The translations under genes were made by a program, and so were the position numbers. Positions 30,012-38,584 of a DNA stretch of 64,000 nucleotides are shown here, one piece after another. Where the stretch lies: NCBI RefSeq assembly GCF_039544105.1, contig NZ_BAABLA010000114.1. One strand, written 5' to 3'. The stretch's first letter is position 1; every line of letters begins with the position of its first letter. The notes under the pieces are model-generated. The model ran no database searches and had not been told where the DNA came from. It worked only from the letters and a program-made list of their open reading frames with translations. This stretch comes from Haloechinothrix_A salitolerans (GTDB taxonomy: Bacteria; Actinomycetota; Actinomycetes; Mycobacteriales; Pseudonocardiaceae).

Positions 30012-30971
30012 ATGGACCTCATCCGCCGCTTCACGCTGCTGTTCACCGTCGCGACCACCGCCATCGTCCTCGCGGGATGCGGCGACGCGCCGTCGAAGGC
30101 CAATGCCGCCGCGATCGTCGGCGACGACCGGATCTCGCTCGACTCCGTGCAGCACGAAGTCCAGTGGCTACTCGACAACGTGCCGGACATGCGGCAGTTG
30201 CAGCAGCAGGACAAGCTGTCGCTGCTGTCTCGCCACATCGTGCAGACCAGGGTGCGCCACGAGCTGATCGGCGCCGCCGCGCGGCAGGAGGGCTTGCGCG
30301 CGGACGCGGGTGAGATCGATCAGCTCCTGCAGCAGGTCGGTGGGGCGGAGCAGGCACCAAGCCAGTTCGGTGTCGAGGCCTCGCGGGTGCGCGAGTTCGC
30401 CTCGGACTATGTGCTGTTGCAGCAGTTGGCCGAGCGCAACCTTGACCGGATCTCGGTCGAGTTCGTCGGCGCGTACATCTCCGGCGAGTCGCCGGAACAG
30501 ACGGCCAAGGAGAAGGCGCTCGACCTCGGCAGGAAGATCGCGGCGGAACCGGAACGAGCCAAGGAGCTGGCCCAGGAGAACGGCACCGAGGTCATCGACC
30601 AGTCGGTGACGCTGGGCGAGCTGGCGTCGGGTCAGCAGACGGCGCTGCTCGCCGCGAGCCCGCTCTTCAGCGCGGACGAGGGCACCGTCGTCGTCACGCA
30701 GCCGAGCCCGCAGCAGGGTTCGCTGTGGCTGGTCGCGCTGGTCGAGGAGCGGGAAGTCGGCGGCGGCTCCGTCGACAACTCCGACCAGCCGGTTCCGCCG
30801 CAACTGCTCGCGCAGATCGGCATTCAGCAGCTCGCGCCGTACGCCGCTGAGCAGGGCGTCGAGATCAGCCCGCGCTTCGGCGTGTGGAACCAGGCGACGG
30901 TCGCGATCGCCGAGAGCGAGGACACCGTGGCGAGCTACCTGCTGCCCACCAGGCCCACCAGTAAGCAGTGA
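30012..30971 (+). CDS. SurA N-terminal-domain lipoprotein
   Basis: 319 residues. Signal peptide with lipobox VLAGC, then a SurA-like helical domain (AAIVGDDRISLDSVQHEVQW; a long helical region up to about residue 155) without a recognisable parvulin isomerase domain. This suggests an extracytoplasmic chaperone-like lipoprotein. ATG start at 30012. The stop overlaps the mazG GTG by 4 bp, so the two genes are coupled. Confidence 0.82.
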   Translation: MDLIRRFTLLFTVATTAIVLAGCGDAPSKANAAAIVGDDRISLDSVQHEVQWLLDNVPDMRQLQQQDKLSLLSRHIVQTRVRHELIGAAARQEGLRADAGEIDQLLQQVGGAEQAPSQFGVEASRVREFASDYVLLQQLAERNLDRISVEFVGAYISGESPEQTAKEKALDLGRKIAAEPERAKELAQENGTEVIDQSVTLGELASGQQTALLAASPLFSADEGTVVVTQPSPQQGSLWLVALVEEREVGGGSVDNSDQPVPPQLLAQIGIQQLAPYAAEQGVEISPRFGVWNQATVAIAESEDTVASYLLPTRPTSKQ

Positions 30972-31939
30972 CGACCACGCCGCATCCCGGCTGCGCCGTC
31001 GTCCTGCTGCCAGCGGCCCATCCCGCGCTGCCGGTGAACGCCATTCCCACGCTTCGGGCGGCGGACGCGCTCTACGCCACGAAGGACGTCGACGAGTCCG
31101 TCGCGCTCGTCGCCGGTGCCAAACCCGTGCCGGAGCACGCCGACCTGCTCGCCGAGGCGGGTCGCGGCGCGGTGGTGCTGCTGGCCGCGAGGCGCACCGA
31201 ATCCACCGCCGCCATGCTGGCCGAAGCTGGCGTGCCGGTGATCGACCCGGAGCTCCCGCCGCTGCTGCGGGCGGTCGCGGTGATGGACAGGCTGCGCTCA
31301 CCGGGTGGCTGCCCGTGGGACGCCGAGCAGACCCACGACTCGCTGCGGCAGTACCTCATCGAGGAGACCTACGAGCTGCTCGACGCCATCGAGACGCGCG
31401 ACCGGCCCGCGCTGCTCGAGGAGCTTGGCGACGTCTTGCTGCAGGTGCTGTTTCACGCCCGCATCGCGGCAGAGGACGATGACGAGCCGTTCGACGTCGA
31501 TGACGTCGCCGAGGAGCTGGTGGACAAGCTCGTCGGACGTCATCCACACGTGTTCGCCGATGCCGAGGTCGTGCACACCGCCGAGCGGCAGCAACACCGC
31601 TGGGAGGAGCTGAAGCAGCAGGAGAAGCAGCGCGAGTCGATCGTGGACGGCGTCGCGTTCGGTCAGCCCGCGACGGCGCTCGCTGCCAAGCTCGCCTCCC
31701 GCACCGACAGGGCGAACCTGCCCGCCGAGCTGTTCCCCCAAGGGGACGACGTCGGCCAGCGATTGTTTCGCGCCGTGGCCGAGGCCAAGCGGGCTGGCGC
31801 GGAGCCGGAAGGCGAGCTACGGGAGGCAGCGAGGGCGTTCGCGGCAGACGTCAGAGCCGCTGAGGCGGCGGCGCGGGCGGATGACGTCGACCCGTCGACA
31901 TTGGACGCGGCGGGCTGGCGACGGTACTGGCCTCGCTGA
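30968..31939 (+). CDS. mazG: Nucleoside triphosphate pyrophosphohydrolase MazG
   Basis: 323 residues. The MazG domain starts at about residue 100 (MDRLRSPGGCPWDAEQTHDSL). The Mg-binding residues are in EETYELLDAIE and EELGDVLLQVLFHARIA, and a second signature is VGRHPHVF. The N-terminal 95 residues form the actinobacterial extension. The enzyme hydrolyses (oxidised) NTPs to NMP and pyrophosphate. GTG start inside the upstream stop (GTGA overlap). Equivalent of Rv1021. Confidence 0.95.
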   Translation: MTTTPHPGCAVVLLPAAHPALPVNAIPTLRAADALYATKDVDESVALVAGAKPVPEHADLLAEAGRGAVVLLAARRTESTAAMLAEAGVPVIDPELPPLLRAVAVMDRLRSPGGCPWDAEQTHDSLRQYLIEETYELLDAIETRDRPALLEELGDVLLQVLFHARIAAEDDDEPFDVDDVAEELVDKLVGRHPHVFADAEVVHTAERQQHRWEELKQQEKQRESIVDGVAFGQPATALAAKLASRTDRANLPAELFPQGDDVGQRLFRAVAEAKRAGAEPEGELREAARAFAADVRAAEAAARADDVDPSTLDAAGWRRYWPR

Positions 31940-31984
31940 CCGGCCTAGGAGACGACGTCCCACCTCGGACGGTAACCTGATCGA

Positions 31985-32809
31985 GTGACTGAACCGGCGG
32001 GCAGGCCACGCGCGAAGCGGTCCACGTCTGCCGGGAGCCGGATCGCCTACGGCAAGATCGCCGGGACCGTCGCACTACTCGCCGCCGGCGTCGTGTTGAT
32101 CACGACCGTGGGCGTCACTCCGCCTGACGACGCACCGGCGGCCGATGGGACCCAGACCGCCGCCCCCATGCCGGGCGTGGCGACACCGGAATCCGCGCCA
32201 CCGGCCCCGATCGACCGCCCCAATGCCTCCGACGCCGCCAGGTTGACCGCGTGGGCGAAGCGGATCGCCCGTAAGACCACGATTCCCGCCCGTGCGCTGG
32301 CCGCGTACGGGCGCACCGAGATGTGGATGCGCTCTGAGGCGCCGGACTGCCGCCTGTCATGGGCCACCGTCGCGGGAATCGCCGACGTCGCCTCCGAGCA
32401 CGGCACCGTAGCGGGTGGACGTATCGACCGCGACGGTATGGCGACGACACCCATCCTCGGCCCGCTACGCGACGGCACCAACGGCATGGCGAAAGTGCCC
32501 GACACCGACGACGGCACGCTGGACGGGGCGGCGCGCTGGGACAGGGCCGTCGGGCCGCTACAGATCATGCCGAAACGCTGGCACCGGTGGCGCGCCCGCG
32601 CCACGCGTGACGGCAAGGTCCCGGACCCGCACAACATCGACGACGCCGCGCTCACCGCGGGCCGGATCCTATGTGGCACGAAGGCGGACCTCGCCCACCC
32701 GAACGGCTGGTGGCGGGCGGTGCGCGCCTACCGAGGCGGCCACGACGCCGCCGGATTCGCACGGAAGGTGTTCACCTCGGCGGATCGCTACGCCGAACTC
32801 GCCCACTGA
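31985..32809 (+). CDS. Lytic murein transglycosylase-like protein (LpqU position)
   Basis: 274 residues. One N-terminal membrane segment (IAGTVALLAAGVVLITTVGV) without a lipobox, a Pro/Ala linker, then an MltB-like transglycosylase domain: IPARALAAYGRTEMW, LSWATVAGIADVASEHG (the catalytic Glu corresponds to the E of EHG), GPLQIMPKRWHRW, NIDDAALTAGRILC. It would cleave glycan strands in the cell wall. GTG start. By position it equals lpqU (Rv1022), which is a lipoprotein; this copy appears membrane-anchored instead. Confidence 0.87.
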   Translation: MTEPAGRPRAKRSTSAGSRIAYGKIAGTVALLAAGVVLITTVGVTPPDDAPAADGTQTAAPMPGVATPESAPPAPIDRPNASDAARLTAWAKRIARKTTIPARALAAYGRTEMWMRSEAPDCRLSWATVAGIADVASEHGTVAGGRIDRDGMATTPILGPLRDGTNGMAKVPDTDDGTLDGAARWDRAVGPLQIMPKRWHRWRARATRDGKVPDPHNIDDAALTAGRILCGTKADLAHPNGWWRAVRAYRGGHDAAGFARKVFTSADRYAELAH

Positions 32810-32861
32810 CCGCCCGACCTGCCGTGATGTGGTCGCGCCGCGACGGTAAGGTTCCGGGGCT

Positions 32862-33329
32862 ATGAGCGAAGAAGACGGCGAGAGGGATATGGCACCCACC
32901 TACCTCGGTCTCGCGCCCTACCTCTATTACGCCGACGCGGGGGCAGCGCTCGACTGGCTGGTCCGGGTGTTCGGCTTCACCGAACGAGTCCGCTACGTCG
33001 ACTCCGCGGGCAACGTCTTCCAGGCGTCGGTGCTGGCAGGGGACAACGAGGTGCAACTGGCAGGAGTTGGGGCCGACTACTGGGCGACCAAGGGCGTCGA
33101 CGGGCCGGTCGGGCAACTCAACATCGTCTTCGTCGACGACGTCGACGCGCAGCACGAGAGGGTGCAGGCCGCGCTGCCGGACGTCGAGGTGTCACAGCCA
33201 CAGGACCAGCCGTACGGGGCACGGGTGTTCACCATCGAGGACATCGGTGGCAACTCCTGGACGTTCTGGCAGCACGTGTCCGACACCGTCGAGCTGCCGG
33301 CGGGGTGGCGCGAGATCCGCCCAGAGTGA
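32862..33329 (+). CDS. VOC (glyoxalase/bleomycin-resistance fold) family protein
   Basis: 155 residues of the vicinal-oxygen-chelate superfamily in the PhnB/YycE-like branch: PYLYYADAGAALDWLVRVFGF, VFQASVLAGDNEVQLA, and a second half ending FTIEDIGGNSWTFWQH with the metal-type Glu replaced in part. The function cannot be deduced; there is no partner gene. Confidence 0.82.
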   Translation: MSEEDGERDMAPTYLGLAPYLYYADAGAALDWLVRVFGFTERVRYVDSAGNVFQASVLAGDNEVQLAGVGADYWATKGVDGPVGQLNIVFVDDVDAQHERVQAALPDVEVSQPQDQPYGARVFTIEDIGGNSWTFWQHVSDTVELPAGWREIRPE

Positions 33330-33465
33330 GTCACCGGCCGCCGTGTCGAGGGAGGTGGGTGCGGTCCCTTCCGCGTGCCTCGTACGGGTGATCTGGGTCG
33401 CCAGCTAGGCTCTCAGGGGAGTGGAACTTCGCCCACGAAGAGACCCGAGCCGTGAGGAGTGTGGC

Positions 33466-34752
33466 GTGGCGATCATCGATCAGGTAGGTGCGCGGGAGAT
33501 TCTGGACTCGCGTGGCAACCCGACGGTCGAGGTTGAGGTGGCCCTCGACGACGGGACCCTGGCCAGGGCCGCCGTGCCGTCCGGGGCTTCCACGGGAGAG
33601 CACGAGGCGGTCGAGCTGCGCGACGGTGACCCGAAGCGCTACAACGGCAAGGGCGTTGACCGCGCCGTCGCAGGCGTGCTCGACGAGATCGGTCCCGACC
33701 TCGCCGGTACGGACGCCGTCGACCAGCGCATCGTCGACCAGAAACTGGTCGACCTCGACGGCACGCCGGACAAGTCCCGCCTCGGCGCGAACGCCATCCT
33801 CGGCGTCTCGCTCGCCGTCGCGAAGGCCGCCGCCGAGTCCGCCGAGCTTGAGCTGTTCCGCTACCTCGGTGGGCCGAACGCGCACGTGCTGCCGGTGCCC
33901 ATGATGAACATCCTCAACGGCGGTGCGCACGCCGACACCGACGTCGACATCCAGGAGTTCATGATCGCGCCGATCGGCGCCGACACGTTCCGCGAGGCGC
34001 TGCGCTGGGGCGCGGAGGTCTACCACGCGCTCAAGGGCGTGCTGAAGGGCAAGGGCCTCGCCACCGGCCTCGGCGACGAGGGCGGCTTCGCGCCAAGCCT
34101 GTCCAGCAACCGCGAGGCGCTCGACCTGATCCTGCAGGCGATCGAGAAGGCCGGGTACCAGCCGGGCACCGACATCGCGCTCGCCCTCGACGTCGCGGCG
34201 ACCGAGTTCTATGGCGACGGCGGTTACCGCTTCGAGGGCACGCGGCGGTCCGCCACCGACATGAGCGGCTACTACCAGGAGCTGCTCGACGCCTACCCGC
34301 TGGTCTCCATCGAGGACCCGCTGTCCGAGGACGACTGGGACGGCTGGGTCGAGCTGACCAAGGCCATCGGCGACAAGGTGCAGCTCGTCGGCGACGACCT
34401 GTTCGTCACCAACCCCGACCGCCTTGAGGACGGCATCAGCAAGGGCGCCGCGAACGCGCTGTTGGTGAAGGTCAACCAGATCGGCACGCTGTCGGAGACG
34501 TTCGACGCGATCACGCTCGCCGGGTCGTACGGCTACAAGAGCATGATCAGCCACCGCTCCGGCGAGACAGAGGACACCACGATCGCCGACCTCGCGGTGG
34601 CCACCGGCGCCGGGCAGATCAAGACCGGCGCGCCAGCCCGCAGCGAGCGGGTCGCCAAGTACAACCAGCTGCTGCGGATCGAAGAGAACCTGGCCGACGC
34701 CGCCAGGTACGCGGGTGACCTGGCCTTCCCCCGGTTCAACCCGAGCGCCTGA
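33466..34752 (+). CDS. eno: Enolase
   Basis: 428 residues, the standard length. It converts 2-phosphoglycerate to phosphoenolpyruvate. Motifs: REILDSRGNPTVEVEV, SGASTGEHEAVELRDGD, the catalytic Glu in GDEGGFAP, metal ligands in ALDVAATEFY and SIEDPLSEDDWDGW, LLVKVNQIGTLSET, and SHRSGETEDTTIADLAVA. GTG start at 33466 behind GAGGAG (7-nt spacing). A TAGGCT at 33406 is a possible -10. Confidence 0.98.
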   Translation: MAIIDQVGAREILDSRGNPTVEVEVALDDGTLARAAVPSGASTGEHEAVELRDGDPKRYNGKGVDRAVAGVLDEIGPDLAGTDAVDQRIVDQKLVDLDGTPDKSRLGANAILGVSLAVAKAAAESAELELFRYLGGPNAHVLPVPMMNILNGGAHADTDVDIQEFMIAPIGADTFREALRWGAEVYHALKGVLKGKGLATGLGDEGGFAPSLSSNREALDLILQAIEKAGYQPGTDIALALDVAATEFYGDGGYRFEGTRRSATDMSGYYQELLDAYPLVSIEDPLSEDDWDGWVELTKAIGDKVQLVGDDLFVTNPDRLEDGISKGAANALLVKVNQIGTLSETFDAITLAGSYGYKSMISHRSGETEDTTIADLAVATGAGQIKTGAPARSERVAKYNQLLRIEENLADAARYAGDLAFPRFNPSA

Positions 34753-34758
34753 TCGGGC

Positions 34759-35298
34759 ATGGCCAGCAGAGGGCGTTCGCGCGACGGGAAGCGGCCGGGC
34801 GGGAGATCGCCCCGCCCTTCCCGTCGGCCCCGCCGCGTCGTCGGTGCTGGCTCGGCGCGCACGCGACTGCGGGCCAGCCTGCGGTCGAAGCGGATGGCGA
34901 CCGCCGCCCGCACGCTCGGGCTGTCCACCACCCGGCGCGCCGCCATCGCCGCGCTCGTGGTGTGTGCGCTCGCCTTCACGCTGGCCGTCCCGCTTCGCAC
35001 CTACCTCGCGCAGCGCGCCGAGATCGCCGAGCACACCGAACGCGCCGAAGAGCTGCGCGAGCAGGTCGCGGAGTTCGAGCGCCGTAAGGCCAAGCTGTCC
35101 GACCCCGCACAGATCGAGGCCGAGGCGCGGCGACGCCTCCGCTACGTGATGCCGGGAGAGACGCCGTACATCGTGCAGTTGCCCGGCGACGGCGAACACG
35201 GCACTGGCACTGGCGATGGCCAGGGCGACGGCTCGACGTCGACCTGGTACGAGGAGCTGTGGCGAAGCGTCACCGAGCCGCAACCGGACCCAGGCTGA
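34759..35298 (+). CDS. Septum formation initiator (FtsB/DivIC-like)
   Basis: 179 residues. A basic cytoplasmic N-terminus (about 60 residues, Arg/Ser-rich) precedes one transmembrane helix (RAAIAALVVCALAFTLAVPL), an extracytoplasmic coiled coil (QRAEIAEHTERAEELREQVAE), and the short conserved segment RRRLRYVMPGETPYIV. It belongs to the divisome bridge complex with FtsL/FtsQ. It starts 6 bp after eno, so they are co-transcribed, as in Rv1023-Rv1024. The C-terminal tail is Gly/Asp-rich. Confidence 0.9.
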   Translation: MASRGRSRDGKRPGGRSPRPSRRPRRVVGAGSARTRLRASLRSKRMATAARTLGLSTTRRAAIAALVVCALAFTLAVPLRTYLAQRAEIAEHTERAEELREQVAEFERRKAKLSDPAQIEAEARRRLRYVMPGETPYIVQLPGDGEHGTGTGDGQGDGSTSTWYEELWRSVTEPQPDPG

Positions 35299-35302
35299 CG
35301 CC

Positions 35303-35407
35303 GTGTCCGGCGCTCCCGCACGCGTGTCCGGCGTTCTCGCACGTGTGTCCGGCGTTCTCGCACGTGTGTCCGGCACTCCCGGCGCCGTGTCCCCCGCTGC
35401 CCCGCTC
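35303..35407 (+). repeat. 21-bp tandem repeat array C (intergenic)
   Basis: Five head-to-tail units of exactly 21 bp, each beginning GTGTCC (35303, 35324, 35345, 35366, 35387). It starts 4 bp after the DivIC-like stop and ends 35 bp before the DUF501 start. The second and third units are identical, pointing to recent duplication. Confidence 0.95.
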
Positions 35408-35442
35408 GGCCGGTAGCCGACCGCGTTCCGTAACCTGCTCCC

Positions 35443-35943
35443 GTGCAGGACACCCGGTTCGAACCCGTCACCGAGGCCGACCGCGCCGTCGTCGCCGAGC
35501 AGCTCGGCAGGCCCCCGAGGGCCATGCGGGCGATCGCCGCGCGCTGCCCCAGCGGGCACCCCGCCGTGGTACAGACCAATCCTCGGCTGGAAAACGGCAC
35601 GCCGTTCCCGACGCTGTACTACCTCACCTGCCCTAAGCTGTGCTCGCTTGTCGGCGGGCTGGAGGCGTCCGGGGTCATGCGCGAGATGACCGACCGGCTC
35701 GCAACCGACGAGGACCTCGCCGTCGCCTACCGCAAGGCGCACGAGTCGTACCTCGCCGAACGCGACGCGATCGAGTCACTAGGTCACGACGTCTCCGCTG
35801 GTGGTATGCCCACGCGCGTCAAGTGCCTGCACGTCCACCTCGCGCACCGGCTCGCGGTCGGCCCTGGCGTGAACCCCTTCGGCGACGAGACCTACGAGCT
35901 GTTGCGGGGCGACTGGCCGTCCGGCGACTGCGCGGCGTCGTGA
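35443..35943 (+). CDS. DUF501 family protein
   Basis: 166 residues. The DUF501 signature is present: LGRPPRAMRAIAARCPSGHP, NGTPFPTLYYLTCP, and CLHVHLAHRLAVGPGVNPFGDE with conserved His and Cys residues. Function unknown; it always sits between the FtsB-like gene and ppx in actinobacteria, here as Rv1024-Rv1025-Rv1026. GTG start. Confidence 0.92.
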   Translation: MQDTRFEPVTEADRAVVAEQLGRPPRAMRAIAARCPSGHPAVVQTNPRLENGTPFPTLYYLTCPKLCSLVGGLEASGVMREMTDRLATDEDLAVAYRKAHESYLAERDAIESLGHDVSAGGMPTRVKCLHVHLAHRLAVGPGVNPFGDETYELLRGDWPSGDCAAS

Positions 35944-35989
35944 GCGGCGTGACGCAGGCCGTACCGGCGCGGCGGATACCCTGAGTCGC

Positions 35990-36946
35990 ATGACTCGGGT
36001 TGCCGCGATCGACTGTGGAACGAACTCCATCCGCCTGCTCGTCGCCGAGCTGATGCCGAACTACGACGGCACGCTGTTCCTGCGTGACCTGCACCGCGAG
36101 ATGCGCGTTGTGCGGCTCGGCCAGGACGTCGACGCCACCGGCAGGCTCGCACCGGAGGCCATCGAGCGCACACGGCAGGCTCTCGCCGCCTACACCATCG
36201 CCGCCAGGCGCAAGGGCGCGGAGCGGGTGCGCATGGTCGCGACGTCGGCCACGCGCGACGCCAGCAACCGCGACGAGTTCTTCGACATGACCGAGCAGAC
36301 CCTCGGCGTGCGGGCCGAAGTGATCAGCGGTGACACCGAGGCGCGACTGACGTTCACCGGCGCCGTCGGTGAGCAGGACCCAGACGACGGGCCGTTCCTC
36401 GTCGTCGACGTCGGCGGTGGGTCGACCGAGCTGGTGCTTGGCGAGTGGGACGGCAGGAAGGCCAACGTCCTCGCCGCGAAGTCGGTGGACATCGGATGCG
36501 TGCGGATCACCGAACGGACGCTGAAGTCCGACCCGCCCACCGCCGAGGAGATCCAGGCCGCGCGGGAGTTCGCCGCCGACGTCCTCGCCGAGGCGTTCGA
36601 CGCCGTTGACGTGTCCCGCGCGAAGACCTGGATCGGGGTGGCGGGCACGGTGACCACGTTGTCCGCGGTCGCGCAGGAACTGGCGGAGTATGACGCCGAG
36701 CGCACGCACCTGTCGACGTTGACTCCGGCTGATCTGGAGCGCACGGCGGAGACGCTGCTCGCGGCGGATCACGACACCCGTGCTGCCAATCCGGTGATCC
36801 ACCCGGGCAGGGTCGACGTCATCGGCGGCGGCGCGCTGATCGTGCGGGTGATCGCCGAGGAACTAGCGCGTCGCGGTGGCCCGAGCGACCTCGTGGTCAG
36901 CGAACACGACATTCTGGACGGTATCGCGCTTTCGCTGGCGGAGTGA
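35990..36946 (+). CDS. ppx: Exopolyphosphatase/guanosine pentaphosphatase (Ppx/GppA)
   Basis: 318 residues of the ASKHA fold. Motifs: AAIDCGTNSIRLLVAE (phosphate 1), MVATSATRDASNRDEFF, FLVVDVGGGSTELVLGEWDG (phosphate 2) and VIGGGALIVRVIAEEL (adenosine-type loop). The short form, without a C-terminal HD domain, is like Rv1026. It hydrolyses polyphosphate or (p)ppGpp-type substrates. Confidence 0.94.
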   Translation: MTRVAAIDCGTNSIRLLVAELMPNYDGTLFLRDLHREMRVVRLGQDVDATGRLAPEAIERTRQALAAYTIAARRKGAERVRMVATSATRDASNRDEFFDMTEQTLGVRAEVISGDTEARLTFTGAVGEQDPDDGPFLVVDVGGGSTELVLGEWDGRKANVLAAKSVDIGCVRITERTLKSDPPTAEEIQAAREFAADVLAEAFDAVDVSRAKTWIGVAGTVTTLSAVAQELAEYDAERTHLSTLTPADLERTAETLLAADHDTRAANPVIHPGRVDVIGGGALIVRVIAEELARRGGPSDLVVSEHDILDGIALSLAE

Positions 36947-36956
36947 GGTGCAGCTT

Positions 36957-37051
36957 GGCCTACCTTCGCCGGGCACGTTGTCCTGAGAAACGGACAATGC
37001 GGTGCTAGTCAGGCGTGAATCACGCAAGGAGCCCGGCGAAGGTGGCAGGCC
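36957..37051. promoter_or_regulatory. Nested three-hairpin element between convergent genes
   Basis: An outer 12-bp perfect stem (CCTTCGCCGGGC at 36963 with its complement at 37031) encloses two further hairpins, TTGTCC...GGACAA and GCGTG-AAT-CACGC. It fills the space between ppx and the convergent S10 peptidase gene. It may act as a bidirectional terminator or be a small non-autonomous mobile repeat or structured RNA. Confidence 0.5.
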
Positions 37052-37055
37052 GGGG

Positions 37056-38561
37056 CTACGTCTGGTTCGACGCCGCCCGCACGAACTCCGCGAGGTCGGA
37101 CGACTGACGCAGCCGGGACGGTTCGTGCACGTACATCATGTGCCCCGCTGGGTAGTACGCCCGCGTGATGTTTTCCCGCAGCTCATCCGGGATCGCCAGA
37201 TGTGCCAGCGTGTGCTCCGCGGCGAAGTACGGCGTCGCGCCGTCGGTGTAGCCGAGGCTGACGTGCAACTTGAGGTGCGGGTTCGCCCGCATCGCCGCCG
37301 AAACCTTGTCCACGGTCGAGACGAACTGGTTCTCGAACTCCTTGTATGACCACTCCTTGTGGGCGGCCATGTTGATGATCTCGTACGGCAAGTCGTTCTC
37401 GTAGCCGAGCTCGGCGCGCACGTAGTGGTTCAGCGCCGCCGTGTACGGCCCGACCATCGCCGACATCGACGGGTCGTTTGTGATCTGCTCCTTGCCGTAG
37501 TCGGTGTCCGGTCCGGTGAACCGCGAGTCGAGCCTGCCGACGACGAGCTTGCGGTCTCGCAGCAGTTCGGCGAAGAACCGAAGGTGCTCGATGCGCAGGT
37601 CGACGCGGTCGATGTACTCGTGCGACAGCCCGGTGAGGCTGGCCAGCTTCGCTACGATCTCGCGCCGTTCGTCGGCGGACAGTCGTGCGCCCCGCGCCAG
37701 TGCAAGCGGATAGTCCCGCTCGGCGAACTCCTCGGCTTCCCGGAGGACGTCGTCGAGCTCCCGGTCGCCGTGCAGTCCGTGGTAGTGCGCGACCGAGGCG
37801 TAGGTCGGCAGGAACAAGCTGTACGGCAGGTCGTTCTCGCCGTTGAAGCGGATGGTGGCGAAGTCGAGCACCGCCGAGATCAGCAGGAGCCCGTTGAGGT
37901 ACATGCCGTAACGGCTCTGCAGGTGCTCGGCCAGCGCGGCCGCGCGCAGTGTGCCGTACGACTCGCCCGCCAGGAACTTCGGCGACAGCCACCGCCCATT
38001 CCGTGACGTCCACAGCCGGATGATCTCCCCGACGGACTCGATGTCGCCCGTGAAGCCGTGATAGTCCTGCGGTTTCTCGCCCTCAGCCGGCCGGGAGTAG
38101 CCGGTCGACACCGGGTCGATGAACACGAGGTCGCTGTGTCGCAGCAACGTCTCTTGGTTGTCCGTCAGTCGGTACGGGGGCGGCTCCGGCGCGTCGACGT
38201 CGCCAGCGACGACGCGACGTGGCCCTAGCAGGCCAAGGTGCAGCCACACGCTGGACGAGCCCGGCCCGCCGTTGAACGCGAACGTCACCGGTCGCTCGCC
38301 CGCGTCTGCGTCGTCGAGCGTGTAGGACGTGAGGAACACCTCAGCCTTGGGGACGTGGCCGTCGAACGTGCCGTCGGTGACGCTCTCCTTACGCAGCACC
38401 ATCCGGCCGGTTCGCGCGGTGTAGCGCAGTTTCTGCCGCTTGACCGTCAACGTGTGATTGGTGGTGACGAGGTCGTCGGTCGGCGTGGGTCGGTCGTCCT
38501 TCGAGTCGGGTGCGGTCTGCTTCCCTGTTTCGTCTTCGGATGGGTTCGCCATGTCGCTCAC
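37056..38561 (-). CDS. S10 family serine carboxypeptidase-like protein
   Basis: 501 residues of the alpha/beta hydrolase fold. The S10 signatures are clear: FAFNGGPGSSSVWLHLGLLG (oxyanion region), FIDPVSTGYSRP, the nucleophile in LAGESYGTLRA, and the C-terminal YYPAGHMMYVHEPS with the catalytic His. There is no signal peptide, unlike eukaryotic carboxypeptidases, so it should be cytoplasmic. The substrate is unknown. ATG 38561 or ATG 38552 may start it; it is divergent from the UDG gene with 23 bp between. Confidence 0.9.
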   Translation of the reverse strand: MSDMANPSEDETGKQTAPDSKDDRPTPTDDLVTTNHTLTVKRQKLRYTARTGRMVLRKESVTDGTFDGHVPKAEVFLTSYTLDDADAGERPVTFAFNGGPGSSSVWLHLGLLGPRRVVAGDVDAPEPPPYRLTDNQETLLRHSDLVFIDPVSTGYSRPAEGEKPQDYHGFTGDIESVGEIIRLWTSRNGRWLSPKFLAGESYGTLRAAALAEHLQSRYGMYLNGLLLISAVLDFATIRFNGENDLPYSLFLPTYASVAHYHGLHGDRELDDVLREAEEFAERDYPLALARGARLSADERREIVAKLASLTGLSHEYIDRVDLRIEHLRFFAELLRDRKLVVGRLDSRFTGPDTDYGKEQITNDPSMSAMVGPYTAALNHYVRAELGYENDLPYEIINMAAHKEWSYKEFENQFVSTVDKVSAAMRANPHLKLHVSLGYTDGATPYFAAEHTLAHLAIPDELRENITRAYYPAGHMMYVHEPSRLRQSSDLAEFVRAASNQT

Positions 38562-38584
38562 TCTAGAACGATCACAATGGGAGC

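Noticed and set aside
33331..35742. 803-codon antisense open frame over eno, and similar long ones over mfd (25282-27807), metG (3409-5028) and ndh (39447-40982)
   Set aside because: These are the expected GC-skew shadows of strongly biased codon use in real genes on the opposite strand; they lack domain sequence and ribosome-binding sites.
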